A stretch of 61,061 nt of DNA, from positions 1 to 61,061 of the forward strand of contig DATEKK010000106.1 of the NCBI GenBank assembly GCA_035277485.1, in the 5' to 3' direction. The notes beneath the pieces were generated by a model that made no database searches, was not told the origin of the DNA, and saw nothing but the letters and a program-made list of their open reading frames with translations. Below are positions 18,607 through 26,477 of the stretch, piece by piece; the stretch's first letter is position 1; each line of letters begins with the position of its first letter. Both the position numbers and the translations under genes were made by a program. This DNA is from JADGGM01 sp035277485. Its GTDB lineage: Bacteria > Gemmatimonadota > Gemmatimonadetes > Gemmatimonadales > Gemmatimonadaceae.

Positions 18607-19046
18607 GTTGGCGTTGTTGCATACGGGCCGGGGACGTGCCACATGCTCGCGCCGTACCATGCCGCCCACGCGACGATCCCCAGCGTCATCACCCAGACCC
18701 AAACGGGGATTGACGAATGTGTTTCGGCGCGCTGCGGCTCGAACGGCTCCTCGGCGCTGAAGGCGTTGACGCCGACCTCGATCACGCCATGGCACACCGA
18801 ATCGGGTACGAGCCCCGTCACCGTGACGCCAGGTCCGTTGCGCACCTTGAACCGAACGTCCCGCACGGAGACCTTCCCCGTCCTGTCGGTGGCGCGAATC
18901 CTGAGGCGGTGCGGGCCATCGGCGAGAGTGTTCGTATCGAGCGTGACCGACGTCGGCAGGTCCTGCTCGATGATTGGTCGCTCGCTGTCGTCGAGGTAGA
19001 TCTCGACGCGAGCGCTCGGCGCTTCGTCGGGGCGATCGTTAGTCAT
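18582..19046 (-). CDS. Ig-like, C-terminally anchored protein of the cbb3 cluster
   Basis: A 154-residue protein with a beta-sandwich-like region (DGPHRLRIRATDRTGKVSVRDVRFKV, about 45-75) and one C-terminal membrane helix (VWVWVMTLGIVAWAAWYGASMW). I recognise no catalytic motif. Its ATG lies inside the end of the upstream small gene (ATGACTAA), so translation is probably coupled. Position as last gene after ccoN and ccoO-ccoP suggests a role in oxidase assembly or stability. Confidence 0.75.
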   Translation of the reverse strand: MTNDRPDEAPSARVEIYLDDSERPIIEQDLPTSVTLDTNTLADGPHRLRIRATDRTGKVSVRDVRFKVRNGPGVTVTGLVPDSVCHGVIEVGVNAFSAEEPFEPQRAETHSSIPVWVWVMTLGIVAWAAWYGASMWHVPGPYATTPTYSASGAR

Positions 19047-19197
19047 CGCGCAATACCTGGTGCTTGGGATGTCGCCGATCGCGCTCTCCGGGGTGGACCA
19101 GCATCCACGCCGCTGCAACGAAGCACGCGACGGTAATCGCGCCGGCAATCGAAATTATGATGACGTTGCCGATCCAGTGAGCCGAGAAGTTCTGCAT
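19039..19197 (-). CDS. 52-residue membrane protein of the cbb3 cluster
   Basis: A short gene starting MQNFSAHWIGNVIIISIAG, with a single membrane helix (about 10-32) and a charged tail (GERDRRHPKHQVLRDD). The ATG is 9 bases after the ccoO-ccoP stop, with GAGG eight bases upstream, and the stop overlaps the next gene. Size and place match the small fourth subunit (CcoQ-like) or an oxidase accessory peptide; sequence alone does not decide. Confidence 0.75.
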   Translation of the reverse strand: MQNFSAHWIGNVIIISIAGAITVACFVAAAWMLVHPGERDRRHPKHQVLRDD

Positions 19198-19205
19198 GCG
19201 CTGCC

Positions 19206-20177
19206 TCAGTGCGCCAGCTTGGCGCGTTCCGCGGCAACCTGCGCGGCGGTGGCGAGCGGTGCGTTGTTGCCCCAGGATGTGCGCTCGTAATTGATGATCG
19301 CGGCGATCTCTGCATCGTGCAGGGTCGCCGCGAAGTTCGGCATCTGCCCTGGATATGCAATGTTGCCGATCGTCTTGCCGTGCAAGCCCGTCAAGATGAT
19401 GTGGATCTGCTCAGTCGGATCGGCGGCGGTCTCCACTGGATCTCCCTTGAGCGGCGGGAACACACCGGGAATCCCCTGCCCGTTGGCTTGATGACAAGCG
19501 GCGCAGTTGCCAGCGAAGAGTCTCTCACCCGCAGCCGCATCGAACGTGTTCGTCGCGGTCGGAGCTTTGATCGGCGCGGCGCCCGCAGTGGCCGATTGCG
19601 GCGGTGGGGGAGGGTGATAGCCGGGGATCGCCGGCTGCTTGAGCGACAGCAGATAGGCGACAAGCGCCTGTGCTTTCCGTGTGGGGATGACCACGCCGCG
19701 TTCCGGCGCGAACGCCTTGGGCACGGGTACCGGCGTCACGCCGGCCGGAGCGTGTGATACGACCAGGAAGAGAAAACTGAAATCGGGCATGATCGACTGT
19801 GGCACGACGCTTCGCGGGTCGTACAAGTGCATGTACTGCCAGACCTCGCTCGGCTGTCGCACGCCGATGTTCGTGAGGTCCGGGCCGTTGCGCTCCGAAC
19901 CGAGCAGCTCCGGCGTCTGATACGCGTAGTCGCCGGGGGCGGACGGCCTGCCCCATACCGCGTCCTCCGGCAAAGGGCGCACCTGCTGCGTGTGGCAGTA
20001 GCTGCACCCGTTGGCGACGTAGACATCGCGGCCCTCGCGCTGGAGCGTCGTGAGCGGCACGACGCCGGGTCCCGGCGTCGTGCGCGAGAGCGTTGCACCT
20101 GGCAGCACCCCCATCAGGACAGCCAGCGCCGCGTAAACGAGCGTGGAGCCGCCGGCGATGAGCGTGAGTTTTCTCAC
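19206..20177 (-). CDS. cbb3-type oxidase CcoO-CcoP fusion (di-haem cytochrome c)
   Basis: A 323-residue membrane-anchored dihaem protein. After one N-terminal helix (about 5-26) comes a CcoO-like domain with CSYCH at 58-62, the FixO pattern QQVRPLPEDAVWGRPS, ERNGPDLTNIG and the axial Met in QSIMPDF. A Pro-rich linker leads to a second cytochrome c domain with GNCAACHQANGQG and GQMPNFA. Standard CcoO has one haem and CcoP two, so this gene joins CcoO to a single-haem CcoP-like domain. The GTG start overlaps the ccoN stop by four bases; the same frame is open further upstream but carries only ccoN shadow sequence. Confidence 0.88.
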   Translation of the reverse strand: MRKLTLIAGGSTLVYAALAVLMGVLPGATLSRTTPGPGVVPLTTLQREGRDVYVANGCSYCHTQQVRPLPEDAVWGRPSAPGDYAYQTPELLGSERNGPDLTNIGVRQPSEVWQYMHLYDPRSVVPQSIMPDFSFLFLVVSHAPAGVTPVPVPKAFAPERGVVIPTRKAQALVAYLLSLKQPAIPGYHPPPPPQSATAGAAPIKAPTATNTFDAAAGERLFAGNCAACHQANGQGIPGVFPPLKGDPVETAADPTEQIHIILTGLHGKTIGNIAYPGQMPNFAATLHDAEIAAIINYERTSWGNNAPLATAAQVAAERAKLAH

Positions 20178-21559
20178 GCCGCCTCCATCGCCAGGTTGGC
20201 GCCGACATCGGCCCGCTGGCGCGCGTACGTCATCTGCCAAACGTTCCAAGCGAACAGAAGGTGACTCAGGAACATCAGACTTCCGCCGACGGCGCGCCAC
20301 AGCCAGAACGGCGCCATGTCTGTGACCGACTGGATGAATGGGAGCCCATGAATCCAGTCGAGGCCCTGGACGGTCCCACCGATCGATAGCGCGAGTACGT
20401 AGATCACGATGCCGACTGTCGCCATCCAGAAATGGATGCCCATGAGCAGGCTGTCTGGGTGTTTCGCGGTGGCGCGCGGCAGGAGCGCGTAGACGCCGCC
20501 CCAGATCACGAACGAGATGAAGCCATACATCGTGAGGTGCGAGTGGCCGACTGTGTAGTTCGTGAGATGCCACATCTCCTGCGACGAGCGAAACGCCTCG
20601 AATGTGCCTTGCGTGGATCCGATCAGGTAACCCAGGACGCCGACGAGTACGAACATCGCGGGCGAGCGAGCGAGGCGCTCGGGCTGGCCCCGCATCGTGA
20701 GCAGGAAGTTCGCGCTCCCACCCCATACCGGAACGAACATCGCCACCGAGAACACGATGGCCGTTGTCTGAAGCCACCAGGGTAGGGGGCTGAACAGGAA
20801 GTGGTGAGACCCGATGATCGGATAGAAGACCAGGTTGGTCCAGAACGCGAATACGCCGAGCGCGTACGAGTAGATCGGTCGGCTAAACAGCTTCGGGATC
20901 GCGTAATAGAGGATGCCCAATGCCATCGGCGTGAACCAGAGACCGACTGCGTTGTGCATGAAAAAGCCTGAGACGGCGACCTGGCCTAACCCGTATTGGT
21001 ACCAGGGAAGAATGGCGACGATCGCGATGATACACGTCCACAGCACGGCGCCGATCGTGTACCAGTTCGAGAGATAGATGTCGTCGGTGGCCCGTCGCGC
21101 GACGGTCGCGAGCAGGTTCCATGCGGTGACGACGAGAGCGGCGAGGAACACCAACCGGATCGGCCACCACCACTCGCGGTACTCGAGCGTGCCGTTGTTG
21201 ATGCCCATCCCGAGTGTGATCGTACCGGCGATCGCCGCGATGTTGAACAGCGCCAGGCCGACCCACGCGAGGCGGGCGCTATGAAGCGCGGTCCGCGAGC
21301 TGCGAGCCGCGACGTAATAGGCGAGACCGACGAGGCCGATGCTCGCCCAGGCGTAGAACGTGTCGTTGGTGTGAATCGGGCGGAGGCGCCCGAAAGTAAG
21401 CCACGACGTATGCGCCGCGAACTCCGGGTAGGCGAACTTGAAGCTGAGCAGTACGCCCACCAACGTTGCGAAGACCAGCCACAGTGCAGCGCACGCGGTG
21501 TAGCCGCTGAAGACGTCGCTTGCGGCATCGTGACCCGAGGTGGATGTGTCCGATAGCAT
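20174..21559 (-). CDS. ccoN: cbb3-type cytochrome c oxidase subunit I (CcoN)
   Basis: Catalytic haem-copper subunit of a high-affinity proton-pumping oxidase. The 461-residue protein has about 12 membrane helices and the metal-ligand regions LRPIHTNDTFYAW, FFMHNAVGLWFTPMALG, PIIGSHHFLFSPLPWW (CuB His pair) and HLTNYTVGHSHLTMYG (haem His). Length is close to family average. It is the first oxidase gene of a minus-strand run ccoN, ccoO-ccoP, small membrane protein, Ig-like protein. No ccoGHIS assembly genes are seen in the window. Confidence 0.92.
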   Translation of the reverse strand: MLSDTSTSGHDAASDVFSGYTACAALWLVFATLVGVLLSFKFAYPEFAAHTSWLTFGRLRPIHTNDTFYAWASIGLVGLAYYVAARSSRTALHSARLAWVGLALFNIAAIAGTITLGMGINNGTLEYREWWWPIRLVFLAALVVTAWNLLATVARRATDDIYLSNWYTIGAVLWTCIIAIVAILPWYQYGLGQVAVSGFFMHNAVGLWFTPMALGILYYAIPKLFSRPIYSYALGVFAFWTNLVFYPIIGSHHFLFSPLPWWLQTTAIVFSVAMFVPVWGGSANFLLTMRGQPERLARSPAMFVLVGVLGYLIGSTQGTFEAFRSSQEMWHLTNYTVGHSHLTMYGFISFVIWGGVYALLPRATAKHPDSLLMGIHFWMATVGIVIYVLALSIGGTVQGLDWIHGLPFIQSVTDMAPFWLWRAVGGSLMFLSHLLFAWNVWQMTYARQRADVGANLAMEAA

Positions 21560-21608
21560 GAAGTGCGTGGGCAGCTGTCGAGTTGTGCGACCGGTGCTCG
21601 ATCAAGCC

Positions 21609-22154
21609 TTACTTAGTGTGGTGCATCTTTCGCTCGAGTTCTTCCGCCATGTGCAGGTGCTTCACCAGCACCGGGCCGGCATTCTTGAGGTACGTCTTGT
21701 AGGCGGCGTTTTGCGGCTGGTGGTCGGCCGCCGTGACCCAGTCGATCACCGCTTTGTGGATCGCCGCCTCGTGGGCGATGTACGTCGAATCGTACATCTG
21801 ACCTTTCGTCATCGAGGCGAGGGCACTCTGCTCCGCCTCGACCGCCGGCTTGAACGGGTCCGGGCTCGGCAGCTCGGGCGTCAGGTGCTGTTGCTGCTCG
21901 ACGCCGATTCCTTGCATGTGCAGGGCGTGGTGCTCGCCCATCATCATCTGGGCGAAGTTTCGCGCGCCCTTGCTGGTAAGATTGGGCAACGCGGCTGCGG
22001 CGAGCGCGCTGTCACCCGCGTTCGCTTCGTCGATCAGCGCCGCAATGTTCGCGTCCGACGGATGCTGCGCCTGTGCGATCGCGACTGCGCCGGACAACAA
22101 TGACGCGACGAGCGCGATGGACAAGGATTCACGCAACGAGAACGATGTTGTCAT
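21609..22154 (-). CDS. DUF4142 secreted protein
   Basis: A 181-residue exported protein with a signal peptide (SLSIALVASLLSGAVAIAQAQ) and a helical, His/Met-rich body (FAQMMMGEHHALHMQGIGVEQ, KHLHMAEELERKMHHTK) typical of the ferritin-like DUF4142 family, whose role is not established. The start at 22154 is chosen for a GAGG site eight bases upstream and the position of the signal peptide. It lies 49 bases before ccoN on the same strand and could share its transcript. Confidence 0.8.
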   Translation of the reverse strand: MTTSFSLRESLSIALVASLLSGAVAIAQAQHPSDANIAALIDEANAGDSALAAAALPNLTSKGARNFAQMMMGEHHALHMQGIGVEQQQHLTPELPSPDPFKPAVEAEQSALASMTKGQMYDSTYIAHEAAIHKAVIDWVTAADHQPQNAAYKTYLKNAGPVLVKHLHMAEELERKMHHTK

Positions 22155-22458
22155 CGAATTTTCCTCGATTGATTTGTTGGCTCGCTCGGCACGCGGCGAA
22201 TCGCGCATCTCGCGATCGGATCGCGCGCAAGAGCATGCGCATAATCTCCATAGAGCCTTGATCGCATCAATGGAACGGTCATACCATCCGGCCGAATGTT
22301 CGGCTCATTCCTACGCGGTCGTGTCGCAGCCATCTTGAGGACACCGGGGACCTACCGCCTGAAGGGCGAGCGGCAGCCCGTTGCCGACACTGCTTGAATC
22401 GAGTCGGCCGCCGCACCGGACGGGTACCGGCGGCGGCACTCGAGCGTTAGGAGGGCGA
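22155..22458. other. Intergenic region between divergent genes
   Basis: About 300 bases between the DUF4142 and DUF488 genes, less GC-rich in its first half. It must hold promoters for both directions, but no -35/-10 pair stands out. Only short open frames without supporting signals are present. Confidence 0.4.
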
Positions 22459-22833
22459 GTGGCGACTACTCACGGCACGATGATGATTACGGTGAAGCGC
22501 GCGTACGACCCGACCTCGCGCGCCGACGGCAAACGGTTTCTCGTGGAGCGACTATGGCCGCGCGGAATCAGGAAGGAAGCACTGGTGATTGACGCGTGGT
22601 TGAAGGATGTGGCTCCGAGCACCGCGCTCCGCCAGTGGTTCGGTCACGATCCGGCAAAGTGGGAGGAATTCCGCCGGCGGTACTTTCGCGAGCTCGAAAA
22701 GAACCGCGCGGCGTTGGAGCCGATCATTGCGGCGGCACGGCACGGAACGGTGACACTCGTCTACAGCGCACACGATGTCGAGCACAACAACGCGGTCGCT
22801 CTCCGCGATTATCTGGAGCGCCTGCTGCGATAG
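22459..22833 (+). CDS. DUF488 (YeaO-like) protein
   Basis: A 124-residue protein with the family landmarks VKRAYDPTSRADGKRFLVERLWPRG, LKDVAPSTALRQWFGHDPAKWEEF and HGTVTLVYSAHDVEHNNAVAL. Function is uncharacterised; members are often found with stress genes. The GTG at 22459 is fixed by AGGAGG four bases upstream, although the frame is open to 22381. A broken second copy of this family lies at 33840-34004. Confidence 0.88.
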   Translation: MATTHGTMMITVKRAYDPTSRADGKRFLVERLWPRGIRKEALVIDAWLKDVAPSTALRQWFGHDPAKWEEFRRRYFRELEKNRAALEPIIAAARHGTVTLVYSAHDVEHNNAVALRDYLERLLR

Positions 22834-22871
22834 CGCACGACGTACGCCACTTCAACGCGAGCGTTCATGCC

Positions 22872-23402
22872 ATGGATGTCGATGCCAGGCACAGCCCGTT
22901 TTATACGTGGCTCGACAATGTCGCGATTCGCGACCTCGTTAGGCAGGCGCAGGCCTTGCCCGCCGGACAGCGGCTGGTTCTGATCAAGGGCCTCATTCCC
23001 GGTCTCGTCGCCGAGATGCGGGAGTCCGCTGTCGAATCATTCCTCGGCGATCTGCTCATCAAGACACGACGATTCGCCGAGGCCGTTGAACACCCCGGTC
23101 AGGGCGGCGCCACTCGATCAATTCCGGGCGAGCCCCTCGGCGGGCCTGTGCCGGAAGGTGAGGTGCATTTGCCAGGAACGCGCAACCCGCGCCGGCCTGG
23201 CGGGAGAGCGCTGGAGCGGGAATGGGAAGCGGCGCTATGGCAGGTCGTTGTGCTCCCTTCATCGCATGATTGGAGTGTCTCCAGCTTCTCCTGTTACGAT
23301 CGGTCTGATGAGGTGGAAGCGGCATCGCTCGACAGCTTCCCGGCAAGCGATCCCCCCGCGTGGAGTAGTCTGCGAATTGGCCCGCCGACGATCGGCGGAT
23401 GA
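22872..23402 (+). CDS. Unknown protein with SFPASDPPAW tail
   Basis: A 176-residue protein of unknown function. Part one (about 1-125) has a compact helical region (FYTWLDNVAIRDLVRQAQAL) followed by a Pro/Gly-rich stretch. Part two ends DEVEAASLDSFPASDPPAW, a short motif I know as a separate small protein in other bacteria, so this may be a natural fusion or a frameshifted pair. An in-frame ATG at 22872 is used; the frame is open upstream through the DUF488 gene. No clear ribosome-binding site. Confidence 0.5.
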   Translation: MDVDARHSPFYTWLDNVAIRDLVRQAQALPAGQRLVLIKGLIPGLVAEMRESAVESFLGDLLIKTRRFAEAVEHPGQGGATRSIPGEPLGGPVPEGEVHLPGTRNPRRPGGRALEREWEAALWQVVVLPSSHDWSVSSFSCYDRSDEVEAASLDSFPASDPPAWSSLRIGPPTIGG

Positions 23403-23568
23403 GGCATTCGTCGACGATGCGCGCGACGCGGTCACAACGTTCGCGGCGACCGTTAGGCAGAGTGGTTCGGCCAATTTGGTACGACGGTCGCGTCCCCTGG
23501 TACAGACACCTCATTGTAGCATGGAATCACGGTGGGCACCTTCTCGCCAGAAGAGAGCGAGGTGTCAG

Positions 23569-24963
23569 GTGACAGTGGTCGAGGAGATGGCAGAGTTCGT
23601 CGCGCGAGCACGTATAGAGGATTTGTCTCCAGCTCGACGCGTACAGCTCAAGATCCGCATACTCGACGCGCTGGGATGCGCGATTGGAGCAATCGGTAGC
23701 GATCCGGTGCGGCGCGTTCGCAATTTTGTCACGGACTTCTCGCCGGACGGTCAATGCACGCTCATCGCGGGCAGTCACTCCGCACCAGACCGGGCCGCGC
23801 TGCTCAACGGAGCACTCGTTCGGTATCTCGACTTCAACGACAGTTACGTCGCCGTAAGTGAGACGTGTCATCCTTCCGACAATCTTGGAGCGGTTCTCGC
23901 CGCCGGTGAGCTGGCGAACTGTGACGGGTCGACGCTACTAACCGCGCTCGCTGTCGCCTACCAGGTGCAGTGCCGGCTATGCGATGCGGCGCCAGTGCGT
24001 CAACGCGGATTCGATCATACATCGCATCTCGCATATTCGGCGGCTGCTGGAATCGCACGCGCGTTGTCACTCGACACCGGCGAGATCGCGAATGCGATCG
24101 CGATAAGCGGTACCGCGCTTAACGCGTTACGCGTGACACGCACGGGGATGCTCTCCCACTGGAAGGGTCTCGCCGCGCCGTTCGCGGCCTCAGCTGCCAT
24201 GCAAGCAACCTTGCTCGCGCAACGCGGTGTCTCTGGCCCGAAAGAAGTATTCGAGGGGAACAAGGGCTTCATGGAATCCATCGCGGGTCGTTTCGCCATC
24301 AATTGGAGCCGCGAGGGACTGGACCGTGTCGAGCGTACAATCACTAAACGCTATAACGCCGAGGTCCACGCGCAGACCGCCATCGAGGCCACGATCGACT
24401 TGCAGGAGGCCCACGGATTCGACGCCGTCGATATTGAGCGCATCGACGTCGACGTCTTCGATGTCGCTCACCGCATCATCGGTGGCGGCGAAGAGGGCGA
24501 TAAGACACTCGTTTTCACGAAGGAGGATGCCGACCATAGTCTTCCCTATCTGATTGCAGTCGCGCTCCTCGATCGCGCCGTGATGCCGGCACAGTTCGCG
24601 CCGGAGCGGATCCAACGCGCGGATGTGCAGTCGCTGCTGTGTCGGGTCCGCGTGCACTCGCTTGCTGAGTACACAGCCCGCTTTCCAGAAAAGATGCCGT
24701 CGGGCGTCACCGTGACGCTGCGCGATGGACGCGTCATCGCGAGCGCGCGGCACGACTATCTGGGATTCCACACGAGACCGGCGACGTGGGATGACGCCGT
24801 CTCGAAGTTCACAGTGCTTGCGGCGCCTTTCGCCACTGATACCATGCGTACCGAGATCACAGCTGCGGTGCGCGAGCTGGATCAGATCACCGTGCCGGAG
24901 GTGACGCATCTCCTGGGTGGCCTGGAGCCTCCAACACGCCGGCCGCTTCGTCGCTCGGCCTGA
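23569..24963 (+). CDS. MmgE/PrpD family protein
   Basis: Relative of 2-methylcitrate dehydratase PrpD and cis-aconitate decarboxylase, about 464 residues. Family features are LKIRILDALGCAIGA near the start, DFNDSYVAVSETCHPSDNLGAVLA, a long helical middle (HWKGLAAPFAASAAMQATLLA) and KRYNAEVHAQTAIEA. The GTG at 23569 (GAGG six bases upstream) gives the usual start; the ATG at 23521 is the alternative. No methylcitrate synthase or lyase is adjacent, so propionate use is not implied and the substrate is open. Confidence 0.82.
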   Translation: MTVVEEMAEFVARARIEDLSPARRVQLKIRILDALGCAIGAIGSDPVRRVRNFVTDFSPDGQCTLIAGSHSAPDRAALLNGALVRYLDFNDSYVAVSETCHPSDNLGAVLAAGELANCDGSTLLTALAVAYQVQCRLCDAAPVRQRGFDHTSHLAYSAAAGIARALSLDTGEIANAIAISGTALNALRVTRTGMLSHWKGLAAPFAASAAMQATLLAQRGVSGPKEVFEGNKGFMESIAGRFAINWSREGLDRVERTITKRYNAEVHAQTAIEATIDLQEAHGFDAVDIERIDVDVFDVAHRIIGGGEEGDKTLVFTKEDADHSLPYLIAVALLDRAVMPAQFAPERIQRADVQSLLCRVRVHSLAEYTARFPEKMPSGVTVTLRDGRVIASARHDYLGFHTRPATWDDAVSKFTVLAAPFATDTMRTEITAAVRELDQITVPEVTHLLGGLEPPTRRPLRRSA

Positions 24964-25046
24964 CAAGAACTCGCGAACGAAACACGATCTAGGTTGACCA
25001 CTACGCGTCCGGCAGCCTAACGCTGGTACCGACACGCACAGAGACC

Positions 25047-25709
25047 CTAATCGATAAGCCCGCGTCGTTGCGCGTGCGTGACTGCCTCGAGACGGTTGTG
25101 CGTGCGGAGTTTTCGGTTGATGTGATGGAGATGGTTGCGGAGGGTCTGAGCCGAGATACTCAATTTGCCGGCGATGGCGGCGGGGTTGTTGCCCTGGGCA
25201 AAGAGCGTGAGGATGCGGCGCTCCTGGTCCGAAAGCTCCTCGACCGGCGCATGATCGGATGCGTCTCGGGCCACCGTGACGAGCTGTCTCGCGATTCCAG
25301 TCATCTGATCGAGCAGCTCCTCCTTTCGCCGGTGTCTACTGATGTCGTGAGCCAACCGAACAAAAAGGCGTCGGCCGGTTCGATGGTTGGCAAAGACAAT
25401 CGTTGAAATGTTGACCCATATCCGGCTCCCACCGCGCTGGCGGACTTCCAGATCAAAGTTCTCGATCCCGCCGCTGGTTTCGTCGCAGTGTCGCGTCGCG
25501 GCGTCGAAGCCTCCTGCGAGGGCACGAGTGCCCAGCGCATCGCGTGCCTCGAACACCGCATCAATGTCACGGTGCAGCACCTCGTCTGAGGTGTACCCAA
25601 ACAGCCGCACAGCCGCCGCATTCCAAGAGCAAATCTCGCCGCCATCGGTGACCGTGTACGCGGCGTCGGTGGTCTGCTCGAGGAACGCGAACAACTCCGT
25701 TTCCAGCAT
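25047..25709 (-). CDS. PAS-LuxR transcriptional regulator
   Basis: A 220-residue regulator with an N-terminal PAS domain (about 10-125: TDAAYTVTDGGEICSWNAAA, YTSDEVLHRD) and a C-terminal LuxR-type helix-turn-helix (about 155-215: LSDQERRILTLFAQGNNPAAI, SISAQTLRNHLHHINRKL). No receiver domain. It follows the response regulator on the same strand after 10 bases, making a three-gene sensory operon with the histidine kinase. The signal could be redox or a small ligand; the sequence does not show which. Confidence 0.87.
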   Translation of the reverse strand: MLETELFAFLEQTTDAAYTVTDGGEICSWNAAAVRLFGYTSDEVLHRDIDAVFEARDALGTRALAGGFDAATRHCDETSGGIENFDLEVRQRGGSRIWVNISTIVFANHRTGRRLFVRLAHDISRHRRKEELLDQMTGIARQLVTVARDASDHAPVEELSDQERRILTLFAQGNNPAAIAGKLSISAQTLRNHLHHINRKLRTHNRLEAVTHAQRRGLID

Positions 25710-25719
25710 TGTTACTTGC

Positions 25720-26421
25720 TCATGGCGTTAGTCGGATCTCGTCCGAGTCATGCCGACGCCGGAGACTGAACCCCACGCCGCGAATACTCGCGACGAAGGG
25801 CTCGCCCGCTAATTCGGTGAGTTTCCGGCGCAAGTTCTTGATGTGGACATCGACCACATTGCTCCCCGGGTCGAAGTGCATGTCCCATATTTTCTCGAGA
25901 AGGGTGGTGCGACGGACGACCTCCTCTGGATGCAGTAAGAAGTACTCGAGAAGCTGCAATTCCTTGGGCGTGAGATCGAGCCGGCGATCATTCGCAGTCG
26001 CGACGTGGCGCAGTCGGTCCAGAGCGATCACATCGTACCGGAGCACATCGAGCCGCTCGGCGCCACCACGCCTGCACAGCGCGCGGATCCGAGCGAGCAG
26101 TTCATCAAACGGAAACGGCTTGGCCAAATAATCGTCGGCGCCGGCGTCCAGACCGCGGACGACGTCCTCGACTGCGGAGCGCGACGTGAGCATCAGAATT
26201 GGCGTATTTCGTCCCTCGCGCCTGAGCTCTGCTGCAACCTGAAATCCGTTCTTCTTCGGAAGCACCACGTCGAGCAGGATGACGTCGTAGTCATTGACGT
26301 GAGCCATCATGGTGGCCGCTTCCCCGTCATTGGCCAGGTCGACGGTATAGCCCTCCTCCTGCAGCCCCAGTTCGATGAAGCCGGCAACTTTGCGGTCGTC
26401 TTCCACTACGAGGATTTTCAT
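25720..26421 (-). CDS. OmpR-family response regulator
   Basis: A 233-residue two-domain regulator. The receiver domain has acidic DD at 8-9, phospho-acceptor Asp in VILLDVVLPKKNG near 51, and Lys in YLAKPFPFDE near 101. The winged-helix domain (from about 125) has LDLTPKELQLLEYFLLHPEEVV and VVDVHIKNLRRKL. Its partner is the histidine kinase encoded 56 bases upstream on the same strand. Confidence 0.94.
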   Translation of the reverse strand: MKILVVEDDRKVAGFIELGLQEEGYTVDLANDGEAATMMAHVNDYDVILLDVVLPKKNGFQVAAELRREGRNTPILMLTSRSAVEDVVRGLDAGADDYLAKPFPFDELLARIRALCRRGGAERLDVLRYDVIALDRLRHVATANDRRLDLTPKELQLLEYFLLHPEEVVRRTTLLEKIWDMHFDPGSNVVDVHIKNLRRKLTELAGEPFVASIRGVGFSLRRRHDSDEIRLTP

Positions 26422-26477
26422 GGTTCAATCGTATCGTGCGTCCCTGACGCAGCTCGGAAGATTGGCTGAAGATTTCT

